DNA of 64,000 bases. It comes from Pedobacter sp. MC2016-14. GTDB taxonomy: Bacteria; Bacteroidota; Bacteroidia; Sphingobacteriales; Sphingobacteriaceae. Location: positions 1,488,001 to 1,552,000 of the forward strand of contig NZ_JAJMPA010000001.1 in the NCBI RefSeq assembly GCF_020991475.1, given 5' to 3'. Positions 15,317-24,598 of this stretch are shown here, in pieces. Under the pieces are notes generated by a model, which was not told the DNA's origin, did not search any database, and worked only from the letters and a program-made list of their open reading frames with translations. The position numbers and the translations under genes are program-made. Each line of letters begins with the position of its first letter. Within the stretch, counting starts at the first letter, position 1.

Positions 15317-17820
15317 TTTGTTTTATTTTTTAGATGGAGATAGAATTTTAAAAGCTCAAACCAAATAACTGATAAAAAGCCTGTAAAAACACTAATCATC
15401 AGATTGGAGAAATGCAAAGATTCAAATTCAAAAAAAATAGTAATGGGTTTTGCGTAGAGTAATAGTCCGGTAAGGGTGATTGTGATGGAAATGATCCATA
15501 AAATAAGGTTGTTTTGATAGCGTAGGGTGGAGAGTATAGAATAATAAAATGATCGGTTTACGAGTGTCAAAAACACATTTGCTGAGATTAGTGACGTAAA
15601 TACCATACTTCGAGTGGTATATTCATTAAACCCATGACCTACGGCATACCTGTATATAAAAATCATTCCAGCAGTGATCATTAGCCCCTGGACAATGCTT
15701 ACGGAAAGTTCTTTCCAATTGAAAAATGTAGTGCTTAAAGGCCGTGGTTTTTGCAGCATGCTATTTTCTTCCATGGGTTCATTTTCATAAATTATAGAGC
15801 AGGTTGGGCCCATAATCAACTCTAAGAAAATGACATGTACCGGTGAAAATATATTGGGATAAATCCATCCCAAAATTAGCGGAATAAACACGGTTAGGAT
15901 AATTGGGATATGGATAGATATGATATATCTGATGGCCTTTTTAAGATTGCCGTAAATCTTTCTGCCTGCGGCGATGGCATCTGTCATTTTGGACAGATCG
16001 TCAGCGATCAAAATTAAGGAGGCAGCATTTTTTGCGATTTCAGTACCTTTTTTGCCCATAGCAATACCGATGTGGGCCGCTTTTAGGGCAGGTCCGTCAT
16101 TTATGCCATCGCCAGTCATGGCTACAACTTGATGGTTTGCTTTTAAGGCATTAATGAGTTTTAATTTTGCCTCTGGAAACATTCTGGTGAACAGGTTTAC
16201 TTCCATACAGCGTCCTTTCAGTTCGGTATCACTTAGTTTCATCACTGCTTCACCGTCCAGTTGCTGATTGCTCTTAAATCCTATTTGATTGGCTATGGCC
16301 ATAGTAGTAGCAGCATTATCCCCAGTTACAATCTTCACCTCGATTCCTGCCGCATAGAAGTCCTGAAGCACAGCGGTAATGTTTTCCTTTGGCGGATCGT
16401 AAAAAGCAACGAGCCCTATAAAGGTAAAACTGAGTTCTTGTTGGTGTTCTGGAAATTTATCATCAGTGATGTTGGACTGGCCCACGCCCAATAACCTATA
16501 GCCATCCGAAGCAATCTGTTCGATCATTTTTTCAATCTTTTGCCGCTCTGATTTTTTTAATGTTGATGCATTGAGTAAGGCTTCTGGAGCACCTTTAGCG
16601 GCTGCAATATAATTACCCGATTCATTTTTGAAAATGTGTGTCATCATGGGTGGCATTCCCGACAGTGGGTATTCATGGGCCATTTGATAAAAAGGCCGTT
16701 CATCCTTTACTGCTATATTTGCGTAAGCCTCATGTAAAGCGACCTCCATCGGATCAAATGGAATGGGCTCACTTGCCCACATGGCTAAATTTATAAGTTC
16801 TTTTTCTTTTTTATCAAATAATGGGCTCTTTGCCGACGTAATCCTATTCAAAGAAGGGACATACAGCTTTGCCAGGGTCATATTATTTTCTGTAAGGGTT
16901 CCTGTTTTGTCTGTACAGATCACTGTAGCGCTGCCTAAAGTTTCTACGGTTTTCATCTGTTTAAATATAATGCCAGTTTTCATTAAACGCCATGCACCCA
17001 AGGCCATAAAGGTGGTGAAGGCTACAGGGATCTCTTCTGGTAAGATACTTATGGCCAATGTTAGTGCTTTGATTAAACTGTCAGGAAAGTTTTGAGAACG
17101 GTAGTAATTGATGCCCCATACAACTATAAAAAATGCCAGGCCTACGTAAACCATGCTTTTAACAAAGTTATTCATCTGTTTTTCCAGCTGTGTTTTTTCC
17201 TCTGGAATTGTATCTATGCTTCTACCTATCTCTCCTAGTTTGGTTTTAATTCCAATGCTCGTTACCCTTGCTATGGCAAGTCCGCTGGTTACTGTTGTAC
17301 CTGTGTATACAAAATTATTCTTCGAGGTTTCATCTTTAAAAACAGGCAAAGATTCGCCGGTTAGGACAGCTTCATTAACAGAGAAATCATTGGCCTGAAA
17401 AATGATGCCATCTGCAGGGATAAGGATACCTTCTTCAGCAATTATATAGTCCCCAACCACAATTTCTGCTGTGCTTATCTGCCCGGTATTTCCATTCCTT
17501 ATCACCTTACATTTAGGATTGGTAAGCAATTTCAGCTTTTTTAGGGCATTTTTGCTCCTTGCACTTTGATATAAAGAGATTGTGGATATTAACAAAACAG
17601 CACCGAGTAAAAATAATCCATCGCCGGTTTTTCCACTAATTAAATAAATGCTGGAGGCTGCAAGTAATAAGATGACCATTGGCTCCTTTAGTAAAGCACT
17701 GATCAATCTTAAAGTCGCATTTTCATTTTTGTAAACGATAATGTTACTGCCGTTGTTTTTTCTGGATTCAGTAACTTCAGCCGTTGACAGTCCTTTTAAA
17801 TTGTAATTGTTCTTTTTCAT
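15313..17820 (-). CDS. Cation-translocating P-type ATPase
   Basis: An 835-residue P-type ATPase: N-terminal cation-ATPase domain, actuator with LTGESLP (about 154), phosphorylation Asp304 in DKTGTLT, nucleotide-binding domain, the hinge MTGDGINDGPALKAAHIGIA and a C-terminal block of about six helices. The general layout is that of P2-type (Ca2+-like) pumps, but transmembrane helix 4 reads PEEIP (261-265) instead of PEGLP, so the transported ion cannot be assigned; Ca2+, Mg2+ or H+ are possible. Its start lies 35 bp from the end of the L,D-transpeptidase gene. A dyad TTGAT-N4-ATCAG lies 39 bp upstream of the start. It is coupled to the universal stress protein. Confidence 0.88.
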   Translation of the reverse strand: MKKNNYNLKGLSTAEVTESRKNNGSNIIVYKNENATLRLISALLKEPMVILLLAASSIYLISGKTGDGLFLLGAVLLISTISLYQSARSKNALKKLKLLTNPKCKVIRNGNTGQISTAEIVVGDYIIAEEGILIPADGIIFQANDFSVNEAVLTGESLPVFKDETSKNNFVYTGTTVTSGLAIARVTSIGIKTKLGEIGRSIDTIPEEKTQLEKQMNNFVKSMVYVGLAFFIVVWGINYYRSQNFPDSLIKALTLAISILPEEIPVAFTTFMALGAWRLMKTGIIFKQMKTVETLGSATVICTDKTGTLTENNMTLAKLYVPSLNRITSAKSPLFDKKEKELINLAMWASEPIPFDPMEVALHEAYANIAVKDERPFYQMAHEYPLSGMPPMMTHIFKNESGNYIAAAKGAPEALLNASTLKKSERQKIEKMIEQIASDGYRLLGVGQSNITDDKFPEHQQELSFTFIGLVAFYDPPKENITAVLQDFYAAGIEVKIVTGDNAATTMAIANQIGFKSNQQLDGEAVMKLSDTELKGRCMEVNLFTRMFPEAKLKLINALKANHQVVAMTGDGINDGPALKAAHIGIAMGKKGTEIAKNAASLILIADDLSKMTDAIAAGRKIYGNLKKAIRYIISIHIPIILTVFIPLILGWIYPNIFSPVHVIFLELIMGPTCSIIYENEPMEENSMLQKPRPLSTTFFNWKELSVSIVQGLMITAGMIFIYRYAVGHGFNEYTTRSMVFTSLISANVFLTLVNRSFYYSILSTLRYQNNLILWIISITITLTGLLLYAKPITIFFEFESLHFSNLMISVFTGFLSVIWFELLKFYLHLKNKTK

Positions 17821-17855
17821 AACTATTCATGACATGATAAAAGGAGATGGTAGGT

Positions 17856-19376
17856 CTATTGATTTATATCAGGCCTTTTGATTACGATAGGCTTTTTTGT
17901 AACAGGTTTTTTTGTTAAATTGTAGAGTGCCATTTCCAATGCATCGTCTTGGTTATAGATGTCATCATAAACCATGAGGAGTCCATCCTGCATTTCACAA
18001 GTCAGATAGTTTATATTTAATGGTACGGGATCTTTTAAGTAGAACTGTTTAGGCTTATAATTTGCTATTGCAGTATTCATTGAATAAAGCTCATTTTCTG
18101 AATTGTCATACTTTAATAGTAGAGTGGCTAGCTTTTCAGCATCTTGCACACGAATACAGCCCTGGCTCAATGCACGTATCTTTTTATTAAAAAGTTGTTT
18201 TTCAGGGGTGTCGTGTAAGTATACATTGTACTGATTTGGAAACCGGAATGCAATTAAACCCAATGCATGATCACAACCAGGAGATTGCCTTGCAAAATAG
18301 TTGTCAGGATCGTTTTTAATTTTAATCAATTGAGCAAGGTTGGGGGATACATAATTTCCGTTTAGATTGTAAATGCTGAAGTGATTGTTTTCAAGGTAGC
18401 TTTTGTCTTTTATTGCCTTTGGCAACAGCTCTTTGATGAATATTCTCTTTGGAACGCTCCAATCTGGGGCAGTTTTAAAATAGGTAATTACACTTTGTAT
18501 GGTAGGTGTAGGGTTCCCAGGTCTTCCAACTACTGTTTTAAATACGTACGAGGAGTCTCCATGATGATAGGTTAAGGTATATGCAGGTATATTGATTTGG
18601 ATATAATTTTTACCAGAAATATTTGCCCAGCGGAGCCGCTCCATATTAATTGCTATCTTTCTTACTTCTGCCTCCGGTACTTCATAGCAATCGTCCAGGT
18701 ATTGTCCTTTTATAAGGGTCATGTAGCGCTGTAACAAAATATATTGTGTAGAAGTTGGCTGTACACCCAACACTGTAGCGATGAAATCTTTATCCTCCAG
18801 CGCATGAGCTAGGGTATTTTCGGCCTTAAAACTTTGTATATTTCCTGCATCTACTACTGTGTTTGTATATAGCGCATTTAGCTTTCCATAATGCAGATGG
18901 TTCATTAGCGTAATTACCGCATCGGTAAGCAAGACTTCAAATTCTATTTTTTTGCCCTCGCTGATTCGATCAGGCTGGTCAATAATTTGATGAAGCTTGT
19001 CATAAATAAGCACTTTTGGATGGTAGTCATCATGGCTCAAACCAAATTGAAGCACACAATCCAGCATTAACATTGCTTCCCATGTTTTTTTGATCTCTTT
19101 ATCACGCCCGATCCAGATAGATTGATATGTCCGCTGCGCATAAAATCTTTTTACGGACATGGGGTAGTGCAATATACCCAGCGCTTTCTTGCTTATATAA
19201 TCTTTAATTTGGATGTTTTGGCCGGTATCCTGCGTCTTTACGGGGGTATGTTGAAGGTTGAGGTTTCGGGTGGAGGATACGAAGGAGAAAAATGAAAGTG
19301 TGACTAAGCCGAGAATAACATAGCAAGATTTTTGGAACCAGATGATCTTTTGAATTGGAGAAACAGGTGTTTTCAT
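17856..19376 (-). CDS. L,D-transpeptidase, YcbB (LdtD)-like
   Basis: A 506-residue exported enzyme that crosslinks peptidoglycan through 3-3 bonds or attaches proteins to it. Residues about 15-35 are a membrane/signal segment; a helical scaffold region (60-250) resembles the YcbB N-terminal domain; the YkuD catalytic domain (about 255-430) carries the conserved HDTPEKQLF histidine and the nucleophile Cys407 in LSQGCIRVQD. The C-terminal tail is Lys/Pro-rich. It lies 98 bp downstream of an orphan histidine kinase gene and just upstream of the ATPase/Usp genes, all in the same direction, which points to envelope reinforcement as part of a stress response. Confidence 0.85.
   Translation of the reverse strand: MKTPVSPIQKIIWFQKSCYVILGLVTLSFFSFVSSTRNLNLQHTPVKTQDTGQNIQIKDYISKKALGILHYPMSVKRFYAQRTYQSIWIGRDKEIKKTWEAMLMLDCVLQFGLSHDDYHPKVLIYDKLHQIIDQPDRISEGKKIEFEVLLTDAVITLMNHLHYGKLNALYTNTVVDAGNIQSFKAENTLAHALEDKDFIATVLGVQPTSTQYILLQRYMTLIKGQYLDDCYEVPEAEVRKIAINMERLRWANISGKNYIQINIPAYTLTYHHGDSSYVFKTVVGRPGNPTPTIQSVITYFKTAPDWSVPKRIFIKELLPKAIKDKSYLENNHFSIYNLNGNYVSPNLAQLIKIKNDPDNYFARQSPGCDHALGLIAFRFPNQYNVYLHDTPEKQLFNKKIRALSQGCIRVQDAEKLATLLLKYDNSENELYSMNTAIANYKPKQFYLKDPVPLNINYLTCEMQDGLLMVYDDIYNQDDALEMALYNLTKKPVTKKPIVIKRPDINQ
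17859..17872. promoter_or_regulatory. CRP/FNR-like dyad upstream of the P-type ATPase gene
   Basis: TTGATTTATATCAG matches TTGAT-N4-ATCAA at nine of ten positions and lies 39-52 bp upstream of the ATPase start, overlapping the last codons of the upstream gene. Stress proteins of this kind are often under CRP/FNR-family control. A chance match in AT-rich DNA cannot be excluded. Confidence 0.3.
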
Positions 19377-19474
19377 GGTTCATTATTTTATGATCCTAAA
19401 GTTCCGTCGTTTTTTATGAAAAAAATATGATCTTCGTTATGTTATTGGTTGATATTGAGCATTCTGTGCGGATT

Positions 19475-20293
19475 TCAAGGTTTGTCATTCAGTGGGAAAA
19501 GCAGTGTGACTTTAGTTCCCATTCCAGGGTTGCTCTCCAGTTTTATCGTTCCGTTCATTAGCCTGGTATATTTTTCAACAATACTTAATCCAAGGCCAGT
19601 TCCAGGAATGCTTCCGGTATTTGTTGCTCTGTAAAAGGGCGTGAATAGCTGTAGCTGGTCTTTCAATGGAATTCCAATGCCATTATCTCTCACGCAAATC
19701 CGGCAAAACTTTTCGTCTAATTCTGTTTGAATATTGATAATTCCATCATCCTTTGAATATTTAATCGCATTAGAGATCAAATTCGTGACACAATGTTTTA
19801 TGAGGTTTAGGTCCTGATAACAAAATATATCTTTTCCTTCGTGCTCGTAGCAGATTTGCTGATTTCTTTCTTTGTGTATGTTCATTTCAGAAATGATATC
19901 TTTAAAAAAAGATTCTAAGTCGAATATCGTAAATACGGGCTGTATGCCACCTCGCTCAATTCTTTCAACAGACAAAAAATCGTCTAGGACTTCCATTAAC
20001 TCTTTAACAGAAATCCTTATTTTTCTTAAATGGTACCTAATTTTATCGGCATCCATACGCTCATGATAATTCTCAATGAGCGCAGCGGAAAGTTGAATGC
20101 TGCTTAAAGGGGACCTGAATTCATGTGAAGCAATGGAAACAAACCGACTTTTCATTTCATTAATGTTTCGCTCATTTTGAAGTAAGTAGTTCATTTCCTT
20201 TTGATTTTTAACTAATTGCTTATTCATTAGTTCCAAGGCGAGATTGTGATCTTTAGGGGAGGGCTTGGGTTCTGAAGTGATTGCATTTTTCAT
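19475..20293 (-). CDS. Cytoplasmic histidine kinase without receiver partner
   Basis: A 272-residue kinase with no transmembrane segment or PAS domain: a short coiled coil (about 20-50), the phospho-acceptor helix FVSIASHEFRSPLSSIQ (His in SHEFRSP), N-box LISNAIKYSKDDG, G1 VRDNGIGIP and G2 GTGLGLSIVEKYTRLMNG. The dimerisation domain and catalytic core are complete, so it should be active. No response regulator gene is adjacent on either side, so it is an orphan whose partner lies elsewhere. It is the first gene of the minus-strand stress-type run and has 314 bp of non-coding DNA upstream with several dyad symmetries. Confidence 0.88.
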   Translation of the reverse strand: MKNAITSEPKPSPKDHNLALELMNKQLVKNQKEMNYLLQNERNINEMKSRFVSIASHEFRSPLSSIQLSAALIENYHERMDADKIRYHLRKIRISVKELMEVLDDFLSVERIERGGIQPVFTIFDLESFFKDIISEMNIHKERNQQICYEHEGKDIFCYQDLNLIKHCVTNLISNAIKYSKDDGIINIQTELDEKFCRICVRDNGIGIPLKDQLQLFTPFYRATNTGSIPGTGLGLSIVEKYTRLMNGTIKLESNPGMGTKVTLLFPLNDKP

Positions 20294-20426
20294 GTGTTTT
20301 ATGAATTACGTTATTTTTGATAACCATAGCTTTGGCCATGCTAATTAGATTGATCTGCTGTACTATAATTTGAGTTATCTATAAATATGACTCTATTGCA
20401 AAGTAGGACTAGTTTTAGATAATTTA

Positions 20427-20462
20427 AATGATCTTAATCATTCAGTATTTTGACTGTTGTCA
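20427..20462. promoter_or_regulatory. Two CRP/FNR-like dyads 22 bp apart in the spacer before the orphan kinase
   Basis: AATGAT-CTTA-ATCATT (20427-20442) and TGAC-TGTT-GTCA (20451-20462) are two perfect dyads with 4-bp spacers and centres 22 bp apart, two helical turns. Their TGAY-N4-RTCA form resembles CRP/FNR-superfamily sites. They lie 134-169 bp upstream of the kinase start at 20293 and 146-181 bp upstream of the plus-strand gene at 20608. Confidence 0.4.
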
Positions 20463-20472
20463 CTCAGGTTGT

Positions 20473-20589
20473 CTATGCACGAAACGCCGGTTTGGCCATT
20501 ATCTGATAGATGGAGCAGAGCTCCTTATTCATCATGTGCAAGCGTTCATTTAGTTCAAATTGGAATAGTATTTGTTGATGTTTAAACAT
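20473..20589 (-). CDS. Possible 38-residue peptide
   Basis: An ATG-initiated frame of 38 codons on the minus strand in the 314-bp spacer 20294-20607, encoding an amphipathic-looking helical peptide (MFKHQQILFQFELNERLHMM at its start). It would be the first gene before the orphan kinase. A 36-codon frame on the opposite strand covers the same DNA, so chance is a real possibility; no homologue is recognised. The rest of the spacer shows no other ORF. Confidence 0.25.
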   Translation of the reverse strand: MFKHQQILFQFELNERLHMMNKELCSIYQIMAKPAFRA

Positions 20590-20592
20590 CAA
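20575..20592. promoter_or_regulatory. Perfect 18-bp palindrome upstream of the small membrane protein gene
   Basis: TTGATGTTTAAACATCAA is a perfect palindrome 16 bp upstream of the ATG at 20608, in a position where a bound repressor would cover the promoter or the transcription start. It also overlaps the start of the possible minus-strand peptide. No regulator can be named. Confidence 0.4.
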
Positions 20593-20607
20593 TAATCCTG
20601 AACTAAA

Positions 20608-20856
20608 ATGATTAAAGTCCTCAAACTTCAAAAAGCCGTGATTGCCTTTGTTTTAGGGGTACTGGGCTTAATTGCTTACAAGATTTTAAGTGCGGCTAAA
20701 AATGAAGCCAGTATCTATGTTTTGGAAGCTGCGGGACTTTGTTTTGTAATAGGCGGGCTGATGTTTATGTATCCTATTCTGTTTGCTAAAAAGGACAAAG
20801 AGGGCCTGGTAAACCTGGACCCCGAAGCTGTAGTAGAAGAAGAGGCTAAGGATTAG
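20608..20856 (+). CDS. Small two-helix membrane protein of unknown function
   Basis: An 82-residue protein with two transmembrane helices (about residues 9-26, VIAFVLGVLGLIAYKILS, and 38-58, LEAAGLCFVIGGLMFMYPIL) and a charged acidic tail (EAVVEEEAKD). A short loop joins the helices and the tail is presumably cytoplasmic. No family is named with confidence; similar proteins are widespread as hypothetical genes in Sphingobacteriaceae. It precedes the TonB-receptor operon by 101 bp, but probably has its own promoter near the palindrome at 20575-20592. Confidence 0.75.
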   Translation: MIKVLKLQKAVIAFVLGVLGLIAYKILSAAKNEASIYVLEAAGLCFVIGGLMFMYPILFAKKDKEGLVNLDPEAVVEEEAKD

Positions 20857-20957
20857 TCGCTTTTCTGCCCTCGTTCATCTCAGTTTTAACCTCCTCCGGT
20901 ATCATTTAACATTACTTAAGACTTCTATTCTGGATTTTAGCCGGAAATAGATGCGAT

Positions 20958-23774
20958 ATGAAATATTTGATACTTTTTCTGTTGTGCTGCAGTGTTTTTT
21001 GCGTTAAAAACGCACAGGCACAGGTGATACAAAACGACACCATAACGGTGGCGGATAAATTTATAACCGCAAGGCTGGACGCCGTACTGGACGACCTTTC
21101 TAAAACCTACAAAATCAACATTGTTTTTAACCGCGAACAGCTGCGGAACTACGATGTAACCTACCATTATTTTAATTACAAAGTAAAGGAAATCATTGAG
21201 CAGATTTGTAAGTCTAAAGGCTTATTTTATGCCAAGCAACCCAATGGGACCTATTACGTGGTATTAAAACCCAGTGATGTAGACAAGCTGAAAAAGCAAC
21301 AGAAACTGGGCGAGATGAAAGCAGAATTGACTACTGGCCAGGTAATCACTACCACAGTTCGTGGGGAGCCTGTGGTGGAAAAGGCAGGATTACCGCACCG
21401 GTATAATTTTGCCCTGGCCGGTAAAGTTACCGATAACCAAACGGGGGAATCTTTGCCTTCTGCTTCGGTTAAAATACGTGGCACCAAACTAGGCGCCATT
21501 ACCAATACAGATGGGTATTTTACCCTGCAAAATGTGCCGGCAGATACTTGTATCCTGGAGGTATCTTACGCAGGTTTTAGAACCTCACTGGAAAGGTTGA
21601 CAACGGAGAAGTCTGAGCAAACATTACTGATTAGCCTCTTACCGAGGGAAGGCACACTGAATGAAGTGGTCATTAACGGCAAAAAGGAAGGTGTGCTGAA
21701 TACCGATACCCGCAGGGTAAGTGTAATCCAGATGACGCCGGCTAAACTGGCCGAACTGCCAAACATTGGTGAGCGAGACATTTTAAGGTCTTTTCAATTG
21801 ATGCCGGGGATCAGTGGCAGCAATGAATCTTCTTCTGGTGCCTATGTGCGCGGGGGTACGCCCGATCAGAACCTGGTGCTGTTTGATGGTTTTACGGTAT
21901 ATCAGGTAGATCACTTGTATGGTTTTTACAGCGCTTTTAACGTAAATGCGGTAAAGGATGTACAAATGTATAAGGGCGGTTTCTCTTCCAAATTTGGTGG
22001 ACGATTATCGAGCGTTACCGACATCAGTGGTAAAGAAGGCAACAAAAGGGAAGCTACTTTTGGTGGCGACCTGAGTTTGCTGAGTGTAAACCTCTGGGGC
22101 GAAACACCAATTGGCGACAAATCGTCAGTATTGTTTAGTCTGCGGCGATCGTACCAGGGGCCGTTGTACAACAAAATTTTTAACAAGGTAACCAATACCA
22201 CAACCAGCACTACAAGCAGTGGTCCGGGCGGAATGGGCGGCGGTGGTTTTGGTGGGGGCGGTGGCCGTGGTGGAATGGCCAACAACCAAACACAGGTATC
22301 TTCCTGGTTTTATGACCTGAACGGAAAATATACCTTTACACCTGACGATAAGAACATCTTTTCACTGACCTATTATAGCGGGAAGGATAAGGTAGACAAT
22401 AGCAGGGACCTTGGGATACCCTCTATTTTGTCCAGTACGGTAAATAGTACTACCATTACAGATTTAACAGATTATGGCAATGTGGGCACCAGTGCAAAAT
22501 GGGCCAGAAGATTGGGGAGCAAAGTGTACGCCAATACTACCCTCAGCTATTCTCATTATTTTAGTGAACGCAACAGGGGTACCAGCAGTTCCATCACAGA
22601 CAGTACGGGAACGACTGCAGAAACCAATGCTGGAAATTATGAATACAACAATTTAACAGATTACAGCGCTAAAACGGACTGGGAATGGAACTTTAACAAC
22701 AAAGGCAAAATACTTTTTGGTGGTTTTGCTTCTTCTCAAAAAGTAGATTATACTTATACCCAAAATGATACTACCTTGTTGGTAAACCAGCACAACAAAG
22801 CCATTACTGCCGGGGGCTACCTGGAGGTGGAACAAAACTTTGGGCCGCTGAGGGTACAGCCAGGCATTCGTGCTACGCATTATGATTTAACGGGTAAGAA
22901 TTACATTGAACCCCGTTTTTCTGCCAGTTACGCCCTTACAGATAAATTGATTTTGAAAGGTGCTACCGGTCGTTTCTACCAGTTTGCCAACAAAGTGAGC
23001 CGTGAAGATATCCTTTCTGGTACGCGCGATTTCTGGGTACTGGCCAATGGCGGCAGCATCCCGGTTGGCTCTGCGTTGCACTACATTGCAGGGGCAAGTT
23101 ATGAAACCGACAAGTACCTGTTTAGCGTGGAGGGCTATTACAAAACGCTGAAAGGTTTAACGGAATATTCATTGAGGCAGCTACGATCGGAGGGGATGGG
23201 GCCAAACGCGGCGGTAACGCTGGAAGAAAACTTTTACAATGGTATCGGTTATTCACGGGGGCTGGAGTTTATGGCCCAGAAAAAGGCTGGAAATTACACC
23301 GGATGGATTGGTTACACCCTGGCAGAGGCTTATAATAAATTTGATGTCTATGGTAATGACTACTATGCGGCCAATCAGGATGTAAGGCACGAGTTTAAAT
23401 CGATTAACATGTACCATATGGACCGTTGGACTTTCTCTGCGACCTTTATTTATGCTACGGGAAGGCCATATACTGCACCCGTAGGTAGTTATACGGTAGA
23501 TAGGGCAGGAGCGGGGACCCGTACGTATCTGGTGATTAGCGGAAAGAATACAGAACGACTAAAATCTTACCAGCGTCTGGATGCTGCGGTAACTTATGAC
23601 CTGATCCGTACCAATTCTAAAAAGGTGGGCACCATCGGCTTTTCTCTCTTCAACATCTACAACCGCTCTAACACCTGGTACAGGGAATACCAGCTGGTGG
23701 GCAATCAGGTGATCTCTACTGACGTAAATTATTTAGGTTTTACTCCAAACATAACCCTTAGCTTAAAATGGTAA
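20958..23774 (+). CDS. TonB-dependent outer-membrane receptor with STN domain
   Basis: A 938-residue receptor: signal peptide (1-22, ending NAQAQ), an STN secretin/TonB short N-terminal domain (about 35-105), a carboxypeptidase-regulatory-like beta domain (about 145-230, AGKVTDNQTGESLPSASVKI), a plug (about 240-360, with GAYVRGGTPDQNLVLFDG) and a 22-stranded barrel ending in an aromatic strand (TLSLKW). A Gly/Met-rich insert lies near residues 422-440. STN domains usually signal to an anti-sigma factor, but none is nearby; instead the operon continues with a DUF4249-like lipoprotein and a LytS/LytTR pair. Its stop overlaps the next start. The ligand is unknown. Confidence 0.9.
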   Translation: MKYLILFLLCCSVFCVKNAQAQVIQNDTITVADKFITARLDAVLDDLSKTYKINIVFNREQLRNYDVTYHYFNYKVKEIIEQICKSKGLFYAKQPNGTYYVVLKPSDVDKLKKQQKLGEMKAELTTGQVITTTVRGEPVVEKAGLPHRYNFALAGKVTDNQTGESLPSASVKIRGTKLGAITNTDGYFTLQNVPADTCILEVSYAGFRTSLERLTTEKSEQTLLISLLPREGTLNEVVINGKKEGVLNTDTRRVSVIQMTPAKLAELPNIGERDILRSFQLMPGISGSNESSSGAYVRGGTPDQNLVLFDGFTVYQVDHLYGFYSAFNVNAVKDVQMYKGGFSSKFGGRLSSVTDISGKEGNKREATFGGDLSLLSVNLWGETPIGDKSSVLFSLRRSYQGPLYNKIFNKVTNTTTSTTSSGPGGMGGGGFGGGGGRGGMANNQTQVSSWFYDLNGKYTFTPDDKNIFSLTYYSGKDKVDNSRDLGIPSILSSTVNSTTITDLTDYGNVGTSAKWARRLGSKVYANTTLSYSHYFSERNRGTSSSITDSTGTTAETNAGNYEYNNLTDYSAKTDWEWNFNNKGKILFGGFASSQKVDYTYTQNDTTLLVNQHNKAITAGGYLEVEQNFGPLRVQPGIRATHYDLTGKNYIEPRFSASYALTDKLILKGATGRFYQFANKVSREDILSGTRDFWVLANGGSIPVGSALHYIAGASYETDKYLFSVEGYYKTLKGLTEYSLRQLRSEGMGPNAAVTLEENFYNGIGYSRGLEFMAQKKAGNYTGWIGYTLAEAYNKFDVYGNDYYAANQDVRHEFKSINMYHMDRWTFSATFIYATGRPYTAPVGSYTVDRAGAGTRTYLVISGKNTERLKSYQRLDAAVTYDLIRTNSKKVGTIGFSLFNIYNRSNTWYREYQLVGNQVISTDVNYLGFTPNITLSLKW

Positions 23775-24589
23775 TATCATATAAAAACACAGGATTTTTG
23801 GGCCTTGCCCTGCTGATGCTGACCGCTATGGCCTGCAAAAAAGAAAGCAATACAGATTACAGCGTACTGCCGGTGGTACAGGGATACATTACCCCAGCCC
23901 ACAATATAGAGGTAAAGGTTTCGGCACAAAAGGCACTGCTGGATACCAATGCTTATGGAGTGGCAATTACAGGGCTGCAACTTAAAGTGTCTGATGGCAC
24001 AACAAGCAAAAGTCTTACAGAAGATAAATCGGGTCATTATGTATTAAACGATCTGAAATTTGTAAAAGCAGGATTAACCTATACCCTCGAATTTAGTTAC
24101 AATGGTTTGCCTGTAAGCGCCAGTACTACTGTGCCGCCCAAACCTTCGGGCATAGCGGTATCTGACTATACTCAGGTGATTCCGGTAATGACATTTGGTA
24201 CCACCCCAACGGAATTTGTGCCGGTCACTTTAACCTGGTCTAATGCGGCGGCAAATAACCACATCATTGCTTTTGAATATACAGAAAGCATTAAGCAGGT
24301 GATGGACAGTCGTTTTAACAGGGATACGGCGACTAACGTTGAAGTTAATGTGGCTAAACTGGCTACTTACGATCTGAACAGGATGACTTTTAGGTACTAT
24401 GGCAATTACAGGGTAATTTTGAAACGGGTGAATGTAGAATATGTAAACATGCTAAACCACAGCAGTACGGGCAGCACTTCGGCAAATTTGACAAACGTAC
24501 CCACAAATGTTATCAATGGATTAGGTATTTTTACAGCCTTTCAGGCAGATACCTTGTCCAATTACCTGCTGGTTAAATCTGAATTGTAA
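23768..24589 (+). CDS. DUF4249-like lipoprotein, partner of the TonB receptor
   Basis: A 273-residue lipoprotein (LMLTAMAC, Cys23) with beta-sandwich character: VQGYITPAHNIEVKVSAQKA followed by LQLKVSDGT, HYVLNDLKFVKAGLTYTLEF and a PPKPSGI linker, the pattern of DUF4249 proteins that follow TonB receptors in Bacteroidota. They are thought to sit at the cell surface or in the periplasm with the receptor, possibly as a substrate-binding partner; the function is not established. It overlaps the receptor gene by 7 bp (23768-23774), indicating coupling, and is followed after 9 bp by the kinase gene. Confidence 0.8.
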   Translation: MVISYKNTGFLGLALLMLTAMACKKESNTDYSVLPVVQGYITPAHNIEVKVSAQKALLDTNAYGVAITGLQLKVSDGTTSKSLTEDKSGHYVLNDLKFVKAGLTYTLEFSYNGLPVSASTTVPPKPSGIAVSDYTQVIPVMTFGTTPTEFVPVTLTWSNAAANNHIIAFEYTESIKQVMDSRFNRDTATNVEVNVAKLATYDLNRMTFRYYGNYRVILKRVNVEYVNMLNHSSTGSTSANLTNVPTNVINGLGIFTAFQADTLSNYLLVKSEL

Positions 24590-24598
24590 TTTAAACGT

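Noticed and set aside
20475..20585. 36-codon plus-strand frame in the spacer before 20608
   Set aside because: It is covered on the other strand by a frame with more protein-like composition, and neither has homologues known to me; listed only as the weaker alternative.
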